From: Spirochaetota bacterium
GTDB taxonomy: Bacteria > Spirochaetota > Spirochaetia > Treponematales > UBA12059
Assembly (NCBI GenBank): GCA_022709445.1
Contig: JAKLIU010000111.1
Span: forward strand, 1 to 6,719
Length of the DNA stretch: 6,719 nt
Direction: 5' to 3'
Every line of letters starts with the position of its first letter. Within the stretch, counting starts at the first letter, position 1. Of the stretch, positions 1 to 5,691 are shown one piece after another. A program made the position numbers and the translations under genes. Under the pieces are notes generated by a model. It did not search any database. It saw nothing but the letters and a program-made list of their open reading frames with translations, and was not told where the DNA came from.

Positions 1-77
1 AATCCTCTCAGCCCGACTTTAAAAGGTCCGATCGGCATTCGCCGGTCGGACCTTTTACTTTTGGGGCTGAGAGGATT
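1..77. repeat. 77-bp nested palindromic element, copy 1
   Basis: The outer arms AATCCTCTCAGCCC (1-14) and GGGCTGAGAGGATT (64-77) are perfect 14-bp inverted repeats. They enclose a second, longer hairpin (21-36 pairing with 41-56, loop ATTC, one T-G wobble at 32/45). The same 77 bases recur without a mismatch at 186-262, and the first 17 bases of the element recur from its second base at 636-652. Copy 1 begins at the first base of the window, so its left flank is unseen and no target duplication can be judged. It may be an intergenic repeat family, a small non-autonomous element, or a duplicated terminator region; the sequence does not decide. Confidence 0.9.
21..60. terminator. bidirectional intrinsic terminator-like hairpin (copy 1)
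   Basis: A 16-bp stem (21-36 with 41-56) with a four-base ATTC loop has a GC-rich core flanked by AAAA on the left and TTTT on the right, followed by ACTTTT. On the plus strand the stem is followed by TTTTACTTTT; on the minus strand it is followed by TTTTAAAG. Both strands therefore carry a stem plus U-tract. It could end transcription of a gene to the left of the window and shield the array from either side. The structure is clear; termination activity is inferred. Confidence 0.65.
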
Positions 78-185
78 TGAAGGGCTTGCGCGCCGAGCGC
101 CAGCGAGGATGAGCGGACAGGATGTCCGCGAAAGCGCAAGCCCCGGGCTGAAGGGCGAAGGCAGGATGCCGTAGCCCGTAAGCCA
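78..185. repeat. hairpin module between the two 77-bp copies
   Basis: This 108-bp spacer is itself made of nested palindromes. GGGCTTGCGC (82-91) pairs with GCGCAAGCCC (134-143) and encloses GCGGACA/TGTCCGC (113-119 with 123-129, loop GGA). Next, CGGGCT (144-149) pairs with AGCCCG (173-178) and encloses GGCA/TGCC (160-163 with 167-170, loop GGA). No reading frame here looks like protein. A looser relative of the module may lie at about 356-503, which shares GCGCC...GGATGAG, CGGGCTGAA and a terminal GCCAAAT. Confidence 0.6.
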
Positions 186-262
186 AATCCTCTCAGCCCG
201 ACTTTAAAAGGTCCGATCGGCATTCGCCGGTCGGACCTTTTACTTTTGGGGCTGAGAGGATT
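186..262. repeat. 77-bp nested palindromic element, copy 2
   Basis: This copy is identical over all 77 bases to the element at 1-77, with the same 14-bp outer arms (186-199 and 249-262) and the same inner hairpin. The start-to-start period is 185 bp. Identity between the copies implies recent duplication, gene conversion or strong constraint. The flanks (AGCCA on the left, ACGCG on the right) show no direct target duplication. Confidence 0.9.
206..245. terminator. bidirectional intrinsic terminator-like hairpin (copy 2)
   Basis: This is the exact duplicate of the hairpin at 21-60: a 16-bp stem (206-221 with 226-241), an ATTC loop, flanking AAAA and TTTT, then ACTTTT. Two identical strong hairpins 185 bp apart could act as a double transcription barrier. 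The function is inferred from the stem plus T-tract only. Confidence 0.6.
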
Positions 263-500
263 ACGCGGTCGCGCGAGCGACCACGTCAATCCGTTCCACC
301 CGTAAAGCGGCCGCAGGCCGCATTTGAACCGATCGAGCGCGCCGCGAATGCGGCGAAAAGGCGCCAAGGATGAGGTCGTGCGCGTCGAGCGCACAATAGA
401 ATCCATTCACTTCCGAAAGCGGCGATAAGCGACGCATGGCGCCGCCAGCGAGCGAGGCGGGCTGAAAGGAGCGCGCGTGAAGCGCGCGACTGAAGGCCAA
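263..500. repeat. palindrome-rich intergenic stretch
   Basis: At least five short perfect hairpins occur in 238 bases: GGTCGC/GCGACC (267-272 with 277-282), GCGGCC/GGCCGC (307-312 with 316-321, loop GCA), CGCCGC/GCGGCG (340-345 with 350-355), GTGCGC/GCGCAC (378-383 with 389-394) and GCGCGC/GCGCGC (471-476 with 482-487). Frames that stay open here cross the repeats and show arginine-rich, low-complexity translations typical of GC-rich noncoding DNA. I see no gene, RNA gene or clear promoter. REP-like intergenic DNA is the best description. Confidence 0.55.
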
Positions 501-635
501 ATACGGGCGGGTACGCCCGTTTGTCGCAAGGTATTGGTTATATGCGCGGCTGAAAGCCGCGCGGCGCCATACGGGCGGGTACGCCGTTTGTCGCAGGGTA
601 TGGATTATATGCGCGGCTGAAAGCCGCGCGGCGCC
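501..635. repeat. tandem direct repeat, 68-bp and 67-bp units
   Basis: Unit 1 (501-568) and unit 2 (569-635) are head-to-tail copies differing by one missing base and a few substitutions in the middle. Each unit has a conserved hairpin GCGCGGCT-GAA-AGCCGCGC (544-562 and 611-629), identical in both copies. Unit 1 also has ACGGGCG-GGTA-CGCCCGT (503-520). In unit 2 the right arm of that hairpin has lost one C (582-587), so its stem is broken. Unit 2 is followed directly by the truncated 77-bp element. Confidence 0.85.
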
Positions 636-652
636 ATCCTCTCAGCCCGACT
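636..652. repeat. 17-bp remnant of the 77-bp element
   Basis: Seventeen bases starting ATCCTCTCAGCCC match the 77-bp element from its second base. The match ends before the inner hairpin. The array is thus bounded on the left by a full copy and on the right by a truncated one, which suggests that a third copy was lost or overwritten. Confidence 0.7.
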
Positions 653-778
653 CTGGTAAATCAGTGATGTCTGCAAGCCTTGACCATCGAGGCTTTCGGG
701 ATCAGGCTTGGGTACGGCAGGATCATGGCAAGCCTCGAGTTCGCCATCAGCCTGCCGGACGGCTTCCCGGGAGGTGCC

Positions 779-1213
779 ATGACGCTTCTGGATATCGCGC
801 TCATCGTTTTCGTGGTGCTGGAGACACTCAATGTGGGACTTCTGTACCGAATGCCCGGTTCCACCATGGGCAACGCGGTAGGGGTGTTCAAGGCCTTCGG
901 CAAGACCAGGGGGGATCCGGGGGTGGCGGCCTTCGTCGATTACCTGATCAGCTGGGTGGCGGGAACCAAGCTCATCTTCATCGTGCTCATCATCGGGGTG
1001 CTCATCGCCGGTTCGCCCGAGATCAAGGTGTACAGCGGCATCGCATTGGTGTTCTCCATCATGACCTTCTATTCCAGGCTCTACCCGGCATTGAAGCGCA
1101 TGGACAAGGAAGGGCAGCTCGATCCCCGCGGCTACTCGAGGACGCTCGCGATCATGATCGGCGGCTTCATCCTGGTCTTCGCTGTCGCGGTGCTGGCCTT
1201 CCTTCTGCACTGA
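779..1213 (+). CDS. small four-helix integral membrane protein, unknown function
   Basis: The 144-residue protein has four hydrophobic segments at about residues 3-22, 57-78, 83-102 and 122-143. The loop between helices 1 and 2 (residues 23-55) is glycine-rich with MPGSTMGN and a few charged residues; a basic and acidic loop (about 103-120) separates helices 3 and 4. It is probably an inner-membrane protein. I do not recognise the family, and no catalytic motif is visible. I chose the ATG at 779 because GGGAGG (769-774) lies four bases before it and the first helix starts at once. The frame is open back to an ATG at 680, with another ATG at 725, but the added residues look unlike a signal or helix. 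The gene stands alone on the plus strand after the repeat array and converges on the minus-strand operon. A TTGACC at 680-685 has no good -10 partner, so the promoter is not identified. Confidence 0.8.
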   Translation: MTLLDIALIVFVVLETLNVGLLYRMPGSTMGNAVGVFKAFGKTRGDPGVAAFVDYLISWVAGTKLIFIVLIIGVLIAGSPEIKVYSGIALVFSIMTFYSRLYPALKRMDKEGQLDPRGYSRTLAIMIGGFILVFAVAVLAFLLH

Positions 1214-1230
1214 GCCCGACGGAGGCAGCC

Positions 1231-1264
1231 GGCCCCAAGGCCCGTCGCATTCGGCAATGGGGCC
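1231..1264. terminator. weak hairpin between convergent genes
   Basis: GGCCCCA (1231-1237) and TGGGGCC (1258-1264) form a 7-bp stem with a 20-base loop in the 116-base gap between the membrane-protein gene and the FISUMP gene, which end facing each other. Neither side has a T-tract, so it is at best a Rho-assisted or weak bidirectional terminator. The rest of the gap (1214-1329) shows nothing else. Confidence 0.3.
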
Positions 1265-1329
1265 TCATTCCTTCAACCGTCTTCCGTTCCGTGGGTCCTG
1301 AGATACCGTGCATACAGCCAGCACCCCGG

Positions 1330-2106
1330 CTAGGCCCCGGCCGGAGTGGTCGTTGCCGACGTGTCGGCACCGGGCACGGCAGGGGACGCGGGGCTGTCGT
1401 CCTTGACGCAACGTATGGAGAAGCCGTCGGTCGGATACTCGTCGCTGGCCACCGACACCGCGCCGCTTCCGGACTCCAGGAATGCGTACCAGATGCCCGG
1501 TTCGGTCGCGGTCAGGCCAAGGTAGGCAGCCTTGCCAAAATTGAAGAAAGGGCCGCCGTTGCCGTCGCGGACGCCGCCGGGCAGGGCCGTGAAGCCGCTG
1601 GAATCGGTGGCGGCGGTATTCGGCGCAGCCCAGCTGACGGTGCCGAGTGCCTTCAGGCTGCCGCCGGCGACGGCCGCGCCTCCCAGGCTGTCCAGCATAC
1701 GCTGCCATTCGGCCACGGAAGGCACATGCCAGCCCTCGGGCGCCAGGCCGCGGAGGTCGTTGATGGCATGCCAGTTGTACAGGCGGCCAAATGCGGCCAC
1801 GTGGGCCGGGTCGGCGGCATTCCCTGCGATGCAGGAAGCGCCGCTGTCCAGGCCGGCCCAGTCCCGGTCGTCGCGTACCTCCGGAATGGCGGAACCGTCG
1901 CGGTAGCGGGTCACGCGCAAGTTTTCGGCCATCCAGACCTGATCGCCGATCCTGACGGTCCGGTAGACGTTGCCGTCCACGTCGCGCGCCGCCGGTAGTG
2001 CGGCGGGGACGGCCGTCCCGGCGCAGGCCGAGATCGCCATGGTCAGCACCATAGCCAGCGACAGGTTCAGCCTGGCCGGCGGCAGATGCCGGCATCGTAT
2101 TGCCAT
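1330..2106 (-). CDS. FISUMP-domain lipoprotein
   Basis: The 258-residue protein starts with a basic n-region and hydrophobic core ending in the lipobox I25-S26-A27-C28, so it should be lipid-anchored on the envelope. Residues about 42-235 match the Fibrobacter succinogenes major paralogous domain (FISUMP, Fib_succ_major): DVDGNVYRTVRIG (42-54), the hallmark VWMAENL (57-63), RLYNWHAI (108-115), GWHVPSVAEW (125-134), GFTALPGGVR (171-180) and a final GFSIRCVKD (228-236). The molecular role of the domain is not established; it is mostly found in secreted or surface proteins. The last 22 residues are rich in Pro, Ala, Ser and Thr and look disordered. The ATG at 2106 is preceded by AAGGAG (2113-2118) at six bases and by the signal peptide, so I reject the longer open frame reaching 2535, which overlaps the WD40 gene. 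It is the last gene of the operon, 29 bases after the WD40 stop. Confidence 0.93.
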   Translation of the reverse strand: MAIRCRHLPPARLNLSLAMVLTMAISACAGTAVPAALPAARDVDGNVYRTVRIGDQVWMAENLRVTRYRDGSAIPEVRDDRDWAGLDSGASCIAGNAADPAHVAAFGRLYNWHAINDLRGLAPEGWHVPSVAEWQRMLDSLGGAAVAGGSLKALGTVSWAAPNTAATDSSGFTALPGGVRDGNGGPFFNFGKAAYLGLTATEPGIWYAFLESGSGAVSVASDEYPTDGFSIRCVKDDSPASPAVPGADTSATTTPAGA

Positions 2107-2135
2107 CTTCGACTCCTTGGCAGCGCGCGTCGCGG

Positions 2136-3215
2136 TCATGGCCGCAACGCCCAGACCTGGGGGCCTTCTGACTGGACGCCGAAGGCCAGCTGGCTGCCGT
2201 CGGCCGAGAAGACCACGGCCCGGGCCTCGCCGGAAACCGGGATCCGGCGCAGGCAAGCGCCGCTGGTCACGTCCCAGAGACAGACCGTCCCGTCGTCGCT
2301 GGCCGAGGCGAGCAGCAGGCCGTCGGGCGAGAAGGCCAGATTGTAGGGAGCCCTCTGGTGGCCGGGCAAGGCTGCGCCGACGGATCCGCTCGCGGCGTCG
2401 AAGAGCTCGATCACGACCCGGGTGCTGGCGAGGGCGAAGCTCCGGCCATCGGGCGCGAACGCCAGGTCGTGGTAATCGTAGCGTTCCTCGCTGTGGCGGA
2501 TGACGGCGCGCGGCCGCCAGGTGGCGGTGTCCCATATTTTCATGACATTGGCCGGACGCTCGTAACTTGCCAGCAGGCTGCCGCCGTCCGGCGAGAACGC
2601 CAGATTGGTGACGAAGGCCGCCTCGCCGGACAGGTCGGCCACCAGCGTGCCACCGCCGGTCTCGAAGACCCGCAGCAGGGTGCCCTCCCCCCCGACCGCC
2701 AGCCAGCGCCCGTCAAGCGACAGGTCCAGCGAGTGGAGCGGCTCGCCCAGGCTGAGTGAAAACCGTTCGGCGGCCGTACGGTCCAGGCAACGCAGCCAGC
2801 CGCCCGAGTCGGCCGTGGCGATGAGGTCCGGGCCGGCGGTGAACGACTGGCTGCTGAACATCGTCGGCTTGCCGTCTTCATCGAAGCCGAACCCGTCCAG
2901 GCCCGCCGCCAGTTCGCGGTACCGGCCGCTGCCGGGTTCCCAGCTGGCCAGCCGGCCGCCCATGTCGCCGATCAGGAGGGAAGCCCTGTCCGGCGCGAAG
3001 GCCAGACTGACGATGACCGAGCCGGGCAGGTCCAGGGCGGCCTGTCGTTCCAGGCGCTCCACGTTGCAGGCGGCGATGGCGGCGCCGCTCCAGCCCCGCT
3101 CTCCGGCCAGGCTGCCCGGAGCGTTGCCGGGAGCGACGCAGGCAGCGGCCAAGAATGCCGCTGCCAGGCTGCAGCCGAGGTACCGACCGGTTTTCCGGAT
3201 GTGTTTCAGGTGCAT
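2136..3215 (-). CDS. WD40-repeat (beta-propeller) lipoprotein
   Basis: The 359-residue protein has an N-terminal signal peptide ending in A23-A24-A25-C26, a somewhat relaxed lipobox. The rest shows repeated WD40-type blades: LAFAPD (71-76), LDLSLDGRWLAVGG (163-176), LAFSPDGGSLLAS (205-217) with VMKIWD (224-229), LAFAPDGRSFALAS (251-264), and LAFSPDGLLLASASDDGT (293-310) with VCLWD (311-315), then VVFSADGSQLAFG (334-346). WD40 propellers are usually binding scaffolds, so a lipid-anchored one is probably an assembly or binding partner in the periplasm or at the surface. The start at 3215 is preceded by AAAGGA (3221-3226) and begins the signal peptide; the open frame extends to 3290 but would overlap the protease gene. 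The SD sequence lies directly beside the S41 stop codon (13-base gap), which suggests translational coupling. Confidence 0.92.
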   Translation of the reverse strand: MHLKHIRKTGRYLGCSLAAAFLAAACVAPGNAPGSLAGERGWSGAAIAACNVERLERQAALDLPGSVIVSLAFAPDRASLLIGDMGGRLASWEPGSGRYRELAAGLDGFGFDEDGKPTMFSSQSFTAGPDLIATADSGGWLRCLDRTAAERFSLSLGEPLHSLDLSLDGRWLAVGGEGTLLRVFETGGGTLVADLSGEAAFVTNLAFSPDGGSLLASYERPANVMKIWDTATWRPRAVIRHSEERYDYHDLAFAPDGRSFALASTRVVIELFDAASGSVGAALPGHQRAPYNLAFSPDGLLLASASDDGTVCLWDVTSGACLRRIPVSGEARAVVFSADGSQLAFGVQSEGPQVWALRP

Positions 3216-3228
3216 GATGATCCTTTCC

Positions 3229-4647
3229 TCATGGCTGCAGTGCCAGCCCCATGGCGTATTCCAGGACCGTATCGCGGCCGGACAGCGCATCTTCGACGGT
3301 TTGCCGCACGGGATGGTCCGGCATGATCCCCCTGCCCGGCTCCAGCCCGGCGGCGGCGACTTCCCATACCATGGTGGAGCACCGGAAGCGCAATCCGGTG
3401 TGGCGGAGGCTCAAGGTGATCGAGCCGTCGGAACAGGCGAAGGAGCCGCCGGATTCCTCTCCCACGAAGGTGCCGACCCCCTGGGAACGCAGCAGGGCCA
3501 GGAGGTGCCCGGTCGAGGAGAAGCTCCCGCCGTTCATGAGCACCAGCAGCCGGCCGCCGAAGCGATCGGCTGCCAGGGGGACGGGACGTTTCAGGCCGGG
3601 ATAGAAATTCGGGGCGGACTCCGCGAAATAAGGCCGGGACACGGCAGCCAGGTAGCCGAGCAGGTGGGAGGTCACGTACGGGTCGCCCCCCGAGTTGTCA
3701 CGAACGTCCAGGATAACGGTTCCGACGCCTTCCGCGACGACCCGGGCGAAAAAACCATCGATGAAAGCCTTGTGATCGGACAGGGAATGGCCGCCGTCCG
3801 GCTGGAAGAAGCGCATGGTCAGGATGGCCAGGCCGCTCCGGAAATCGGCCTCGTACGGTGTCTCGTGGAACCACCGCCGGGCCGAGGCATGGTCCGGGTT
3901 CGCCCGTTCGATCGCCTCGTCGGTCGCGCCAGGCAGGGATGCGCGCAGCGCGGCGTGAGCGCTCCCCGACCGGAAGACGACGTCGAACCCGCCGCTCGCG
4001 TCCACGAAATCACGGTAGAAGAAGCGGAACCATCCATTGAGCATCGCATACTTCCTGGTCAGGTTCCGGCCATCGGCGCCCAGGCTCCCGAACAGCCTGG
4101 CCACGATATCCTCCATGGCCAGTCCGTTGATCGACAGGATCCCTGAGCCGGTTGGTATCTCCGGATGCAGTCCGTTGCCGGTCACCCACGCCCTCCCATC
4201 GGCGAATAGCATGAGCAGGGGGAAAAGCCGGTCTTCACCGGAAAGCCGGTCCTGGCTCTCCGGCGACAGGGACAGCGAACTGTGTCCGCAGTTCAGGAGG
4301 GACACGACGGGTGCCAGCAGCCTCAGGAGCTCCAGCTCGGTCATGCCGTCGGACAACAGGAGGTAGTTGGTTTCCAGGAGCGCGGCGATGGCCTCCCGGT
4401 CGGCGTACAGCTTGGGATGGACGTTATCGATATATCCCCGCAGTTCCATGAAATCTTCCTGCAATTCCCGGAGGGGATATTCCCGGGCGAGGGGATCGGA
4501 GACCGCGGAACCGACCTCCGGCCCGGCCAAGGCTGAGCCGGGGCCGGACCGGCATGATGCGAGAAGGATCGCCATGACCATCCACGCGCATGCCCGCGGC
4601 CACGGGAACCGCCCCGGACAGGCCGACCTCGACATATCACGGTGCAT
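3229..4647 (-). CDS. S41-family peptidase-like lipoprotein (tricorn/IRBP-type)
   Basis: The 472-residue protein has a signal peptide ending in the lipobox L29-A30-S31-C32. The region after about residue 270 is an S41 (C-terminal processing/tricorn-like) peptidase fold: VILDVRDNSGG (311-321), then LVLMNGGSFSSTGH (368-381) at the nucleophile position, with S377 aligned to the catalytic Ser, VGEESGGS (395-402), and a family-typical C-terminus with GRGIMPDHPV (438-447). The N-terminal part carries NCGHSSL (119-125), matching the conserved His motif of the tricorn-like branch. The Lys used by CtpA-type enzymes is replaced (S402), which fits the Ser-His-Ser-Glu branch instead. No PDZ domain is obvious. 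The start is supported by AAGGAG at 4654-4659, six bases upstream. It is the second gene of the operon, 51 bases after the regulator. The likely role is envelope proteolysis; the substrate is unknown and activity is not proven. Confidence 0.9.
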   Translation of the reverse strand: MHRDMSRSACPGRFPWPRACAWMVMAILLASCRSGPGSALAGPEVGSAVSDPLAREYPLRELQEDFMELRGYIDNVHPKLYADREAIAALLETNYLLLSDGMTELELLRLLAPVVSLLNCGHSSLSLSPESQDRLSGEDRLFPLLMLFADGRAWVTGNGLHPEIPTGSGILSINGLAMEDIVARLFGSLGADGRNLTRKYAMLNGWFRFFYRDFVDASGGFDVVFRSGSAHAALRASLPGATDEAIERANPDHASARRWFHETPYEADFRSGLAILTMRFFQPDGGHSLSDHKAFIDGFFARVVAEGVGTVILDVRDNSGGDPYVTSHLLGYLAAVSRPYFAESAPNFYPGLKRPVPLAADRFGGRLLVLMNGGSFSSTGHLLALLRSQGVGTFVGEESGGSFACSDGSITLSLRHTGLRFRCSTMVWEVAAAGLEPGRGIMPDHPVRQTVEDALSGRDTVLEYAMGLALQP

Positions 4648-4668
4648 TCTGGACTCCTTCCGGAAACC

Positions 4669-4688
4669 GGCGCGCTTGCTGCCGCGCC
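4669..4688 (-). other. intercistronic hairpin in the regulator-protease gap
   Basis: GGCGCG (4669-4674) and CGCGCC (4683-4688) form a 6-bp stem with an 8-base loop in the 51-base gap between the regulator stop and the protease start. A smaller CCGG-AAA-CCGG structure overlaps it (4660-4670). There is no U-tract, so it does not look like a terminator. It may tune mRNA processing or stability between the regulator and the lipoprotein genes. This is inferred from sequence symmetry only. Confidence 0.3.
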
Positions 4689-4698
4689 AAAATGGACC

Positions 4699-5640
4699 TC
4701 ATGCTGTCCGGGCACCGCGCCTGGCCAAATACGTTTCCCAGGCCGACCAGAATTCCCGTTCGGCCAAACCGAGGACGCCCTCAAAATCGTCCGGCGAGCG
4801 CACCAGCCGGCCGAGGCTGTCCGGCCCGAACTCAGCGACCAGGAATTCCGCCACGGTCCAGGCCAGCTCATACCCGCCCTCTGCGCGGAAGCGGCGGTAC
4901 ACCGCCGTCATTTCCTGCATGTGTCCCAGGTCGAACCCGGAAGCCCGGGCGGACACTGCCGCGTCGATGCGCGCCTGATCCAGCCACCGTCCCTCCCAGG
5001 CGGCCACGGCCTGCTGCAGCCAGTACGGCGTCGAAGGATTGAGCAGCGTGACGAGCAGTTGCGCCAATACATGGATGGCGGCCTTGTCGGGCGCGAGGTC
5101 GGTGAAGCAGTCGCGGGGCGCGAAATGCAGCATTCCCCAGATGGTTCCAGCGCGCAGCCACTCCGGTCCGTCCAGGACCCCCAGGGCGGAGTGCAGGCCC
5201 TGCCGGGTCTTATGGACAAATGCGAGCAGGCGTTCTCCCGGAACGAAGTCCAGATCCGCGGAGATCCGGCCGTATCCTTCCTCCAGAGCCCGGGACAGAA
5301 GCCCGATGAACTCCGGATCCTTGCTTCCCTTGAAGTCGAAATGCGGGGTGGCCAGGTGCAGTTCGCCGCCGTAGACCTTTCCAGCGAACAGGCGCATTTC
5401 CCTCCGTATGCACGCCTCTTCCGAAAGCACCGGGTAGTACAGGTACGAGCGGCCGGCCGGCTCGAAGCGCAAGGCGCCTTTCTTGACCAGCCGTGCCAGC
5501 AGGGTCTTGACCGTGGTGGCTTCCCATCCCGTACCGGCGGCGAGATCCCGGACCAGGTTGCCCGACCTGGCGGGGACGGCCGACCACACCGCCCGCATGA
5601 CCTGCCACTCCGCTTCCGTGATATGCAATGACTCGTCCAT
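4699..5640 (-). CDS. BlaI/MecI-type repressor fused to a degenerate gluzincin-like domain
   Basis: The 313-residue protein begins with a BlaI/MecI winged helix: ITEAEWQVMRAVW (7-19) is the family signature, TTVKTLLARLVKKGAL (42-57) is the recognition-helix region, and SYLYYPVLSEEA (65-76) is the wing and linker. A usual BlaI ends near residue 125; here about 220 residues follow. Residues about 95-220 resemble the peptidase MA-like (gluzincin) fold: an extended start, long helix, a strand with IWGMLHFA (167-174), then AAIHVLAQLLV (187-197) where HExxH is expected, and TPYWLQQAVAAWEG (204-217) where WLxEGLA is expected. Only the first His (H190) remains; catalytic Glu is V191, second His is Q194, third-ligand Glu is Q210. 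The end (257-306, with AEFLVAEFGPDSL) matches the helical tail of such domains. It is thus probably a non-catalytic sensor or oligomerisation module. There is no signal peptide, so the protein is cytoplasmic. AAGGAG (5646-5651) lies five bases before the ATG. The promoter carries a BlaI-type operator. Confidence 0.87.
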   Translation of the reverse strand: MDESLHITEAEWQVMRAVWSAVPARSGNLVRDLAAGTGWEATTVKTLLARLVKKGALRFEPAGRSYLYYPVLSEEACIRREMRLFAGKVYGGELHLATPHFDFKGSKDPEFIGLLSRALEEGYGRISADLDFVPGERLLAFVHKTRQGLHSALGVLDGPEWLRAGTIWGMLHFAPRDCFTDLAPDKAAIHVLAQLLVTLLNPSTPYWLQQAVAAWEGRWLDQARIDAAVSARASGFDLGHMQEMTAVYRRFRAEGGYELAWTVAEFLVAEFGPDSLGRLVRSPDDFEGVLGLAEREFWSAWETYLARRGARTA

Positions 5641-5655
5641 GGGAGCTCCTTGACC

Positions 5656-5691
5656 GACACGGTAAGACTACATCTGTAGTCATATCGTGTC
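5656..5691. promoter_or_regulatory. BlaI/MecI-type operator in a 36-bp nested dyad
   Basis: GACTACA-TC-TGTAGTC (5666-5681) is a perfect palindrome containing TACA-N2-TGTA, the core of BlaI/MecI operators. Outside it, at equal distance, GACACG (5656-5661) and CGTGTC (5686-5691) are perfect inverted repeats about the same centre (5673.5). The palindrome lies between the -35 and -10 of the regulator gene and ends 26 bases before its ATG, so binding should block polymerase and autoregulate the operon. The site is seen; binding by the fusion protein is inferred from its winged helix. Confidence 0.75.

Noticed and set aside
1..262. CRISPR array
   Set aside because: There are only two full copies, the repeat is 77 bp with internal terminator structure, the spacer is 108 bp and itself palindromic, and no cas gene is in the window.
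8..500. Minus-strand open frames of 132 and 79 codons in the repeat region
   Set aside because: They run through the palindromes and the duplicated 77-bp element, repeat their own peptide, are rich in Arg and Ser, and have no family resemblance. They are translations of repeats.
680..708. Promoter for the membrane-protein gene using TTGACC at 680-685
   Set aside because: No acceptable -10 hexamer lies 16-18 bases downstream.
1..778. tRNA, rRNA or a known structured RNA in the gene-free left part
   Set aside because: No cloverleaf, rRNA motif or riboswitch core was recognised; the symmetry is explained by repeated simple hairpins.
664..1998. 444-codon plus-strand open frame
   Set aside because: It overlaps the membrane-protein gene in another frame and then runs antisense through the FISUMP gene. 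It is a GC-rich shadow with no domain.
1330..2535. Longer 401-residue version of the FISUMP protein
   Set aside because: The extra N-terminal part overlaps the WD40 gene out of frame and is Arg-rich. The ATG at 2106 has a good SD and begins a lipoprotein signal peptide.
2136..3290. Longer start for the WD40 protein at 3290
   Set aside because: It would place 25 non-signal residues before the signal peptide and overlap the S41 gene; the ATG at 3215 has its own SD.
2605..4146. 513-codon plus-strand open frame
   Set aside because: It is antisense to the WD40 and S41 genes, which both have clear domains, signal peptides and ribosome binding sites; the plus-strand translation is low-complexity.
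4699..5640. Active zinc metallopeptidase
   Set aside because: The expected HExxH reads HVLAQ and the third-ligand Glu is Gln, so zinc hydrolysis is very unlikely.
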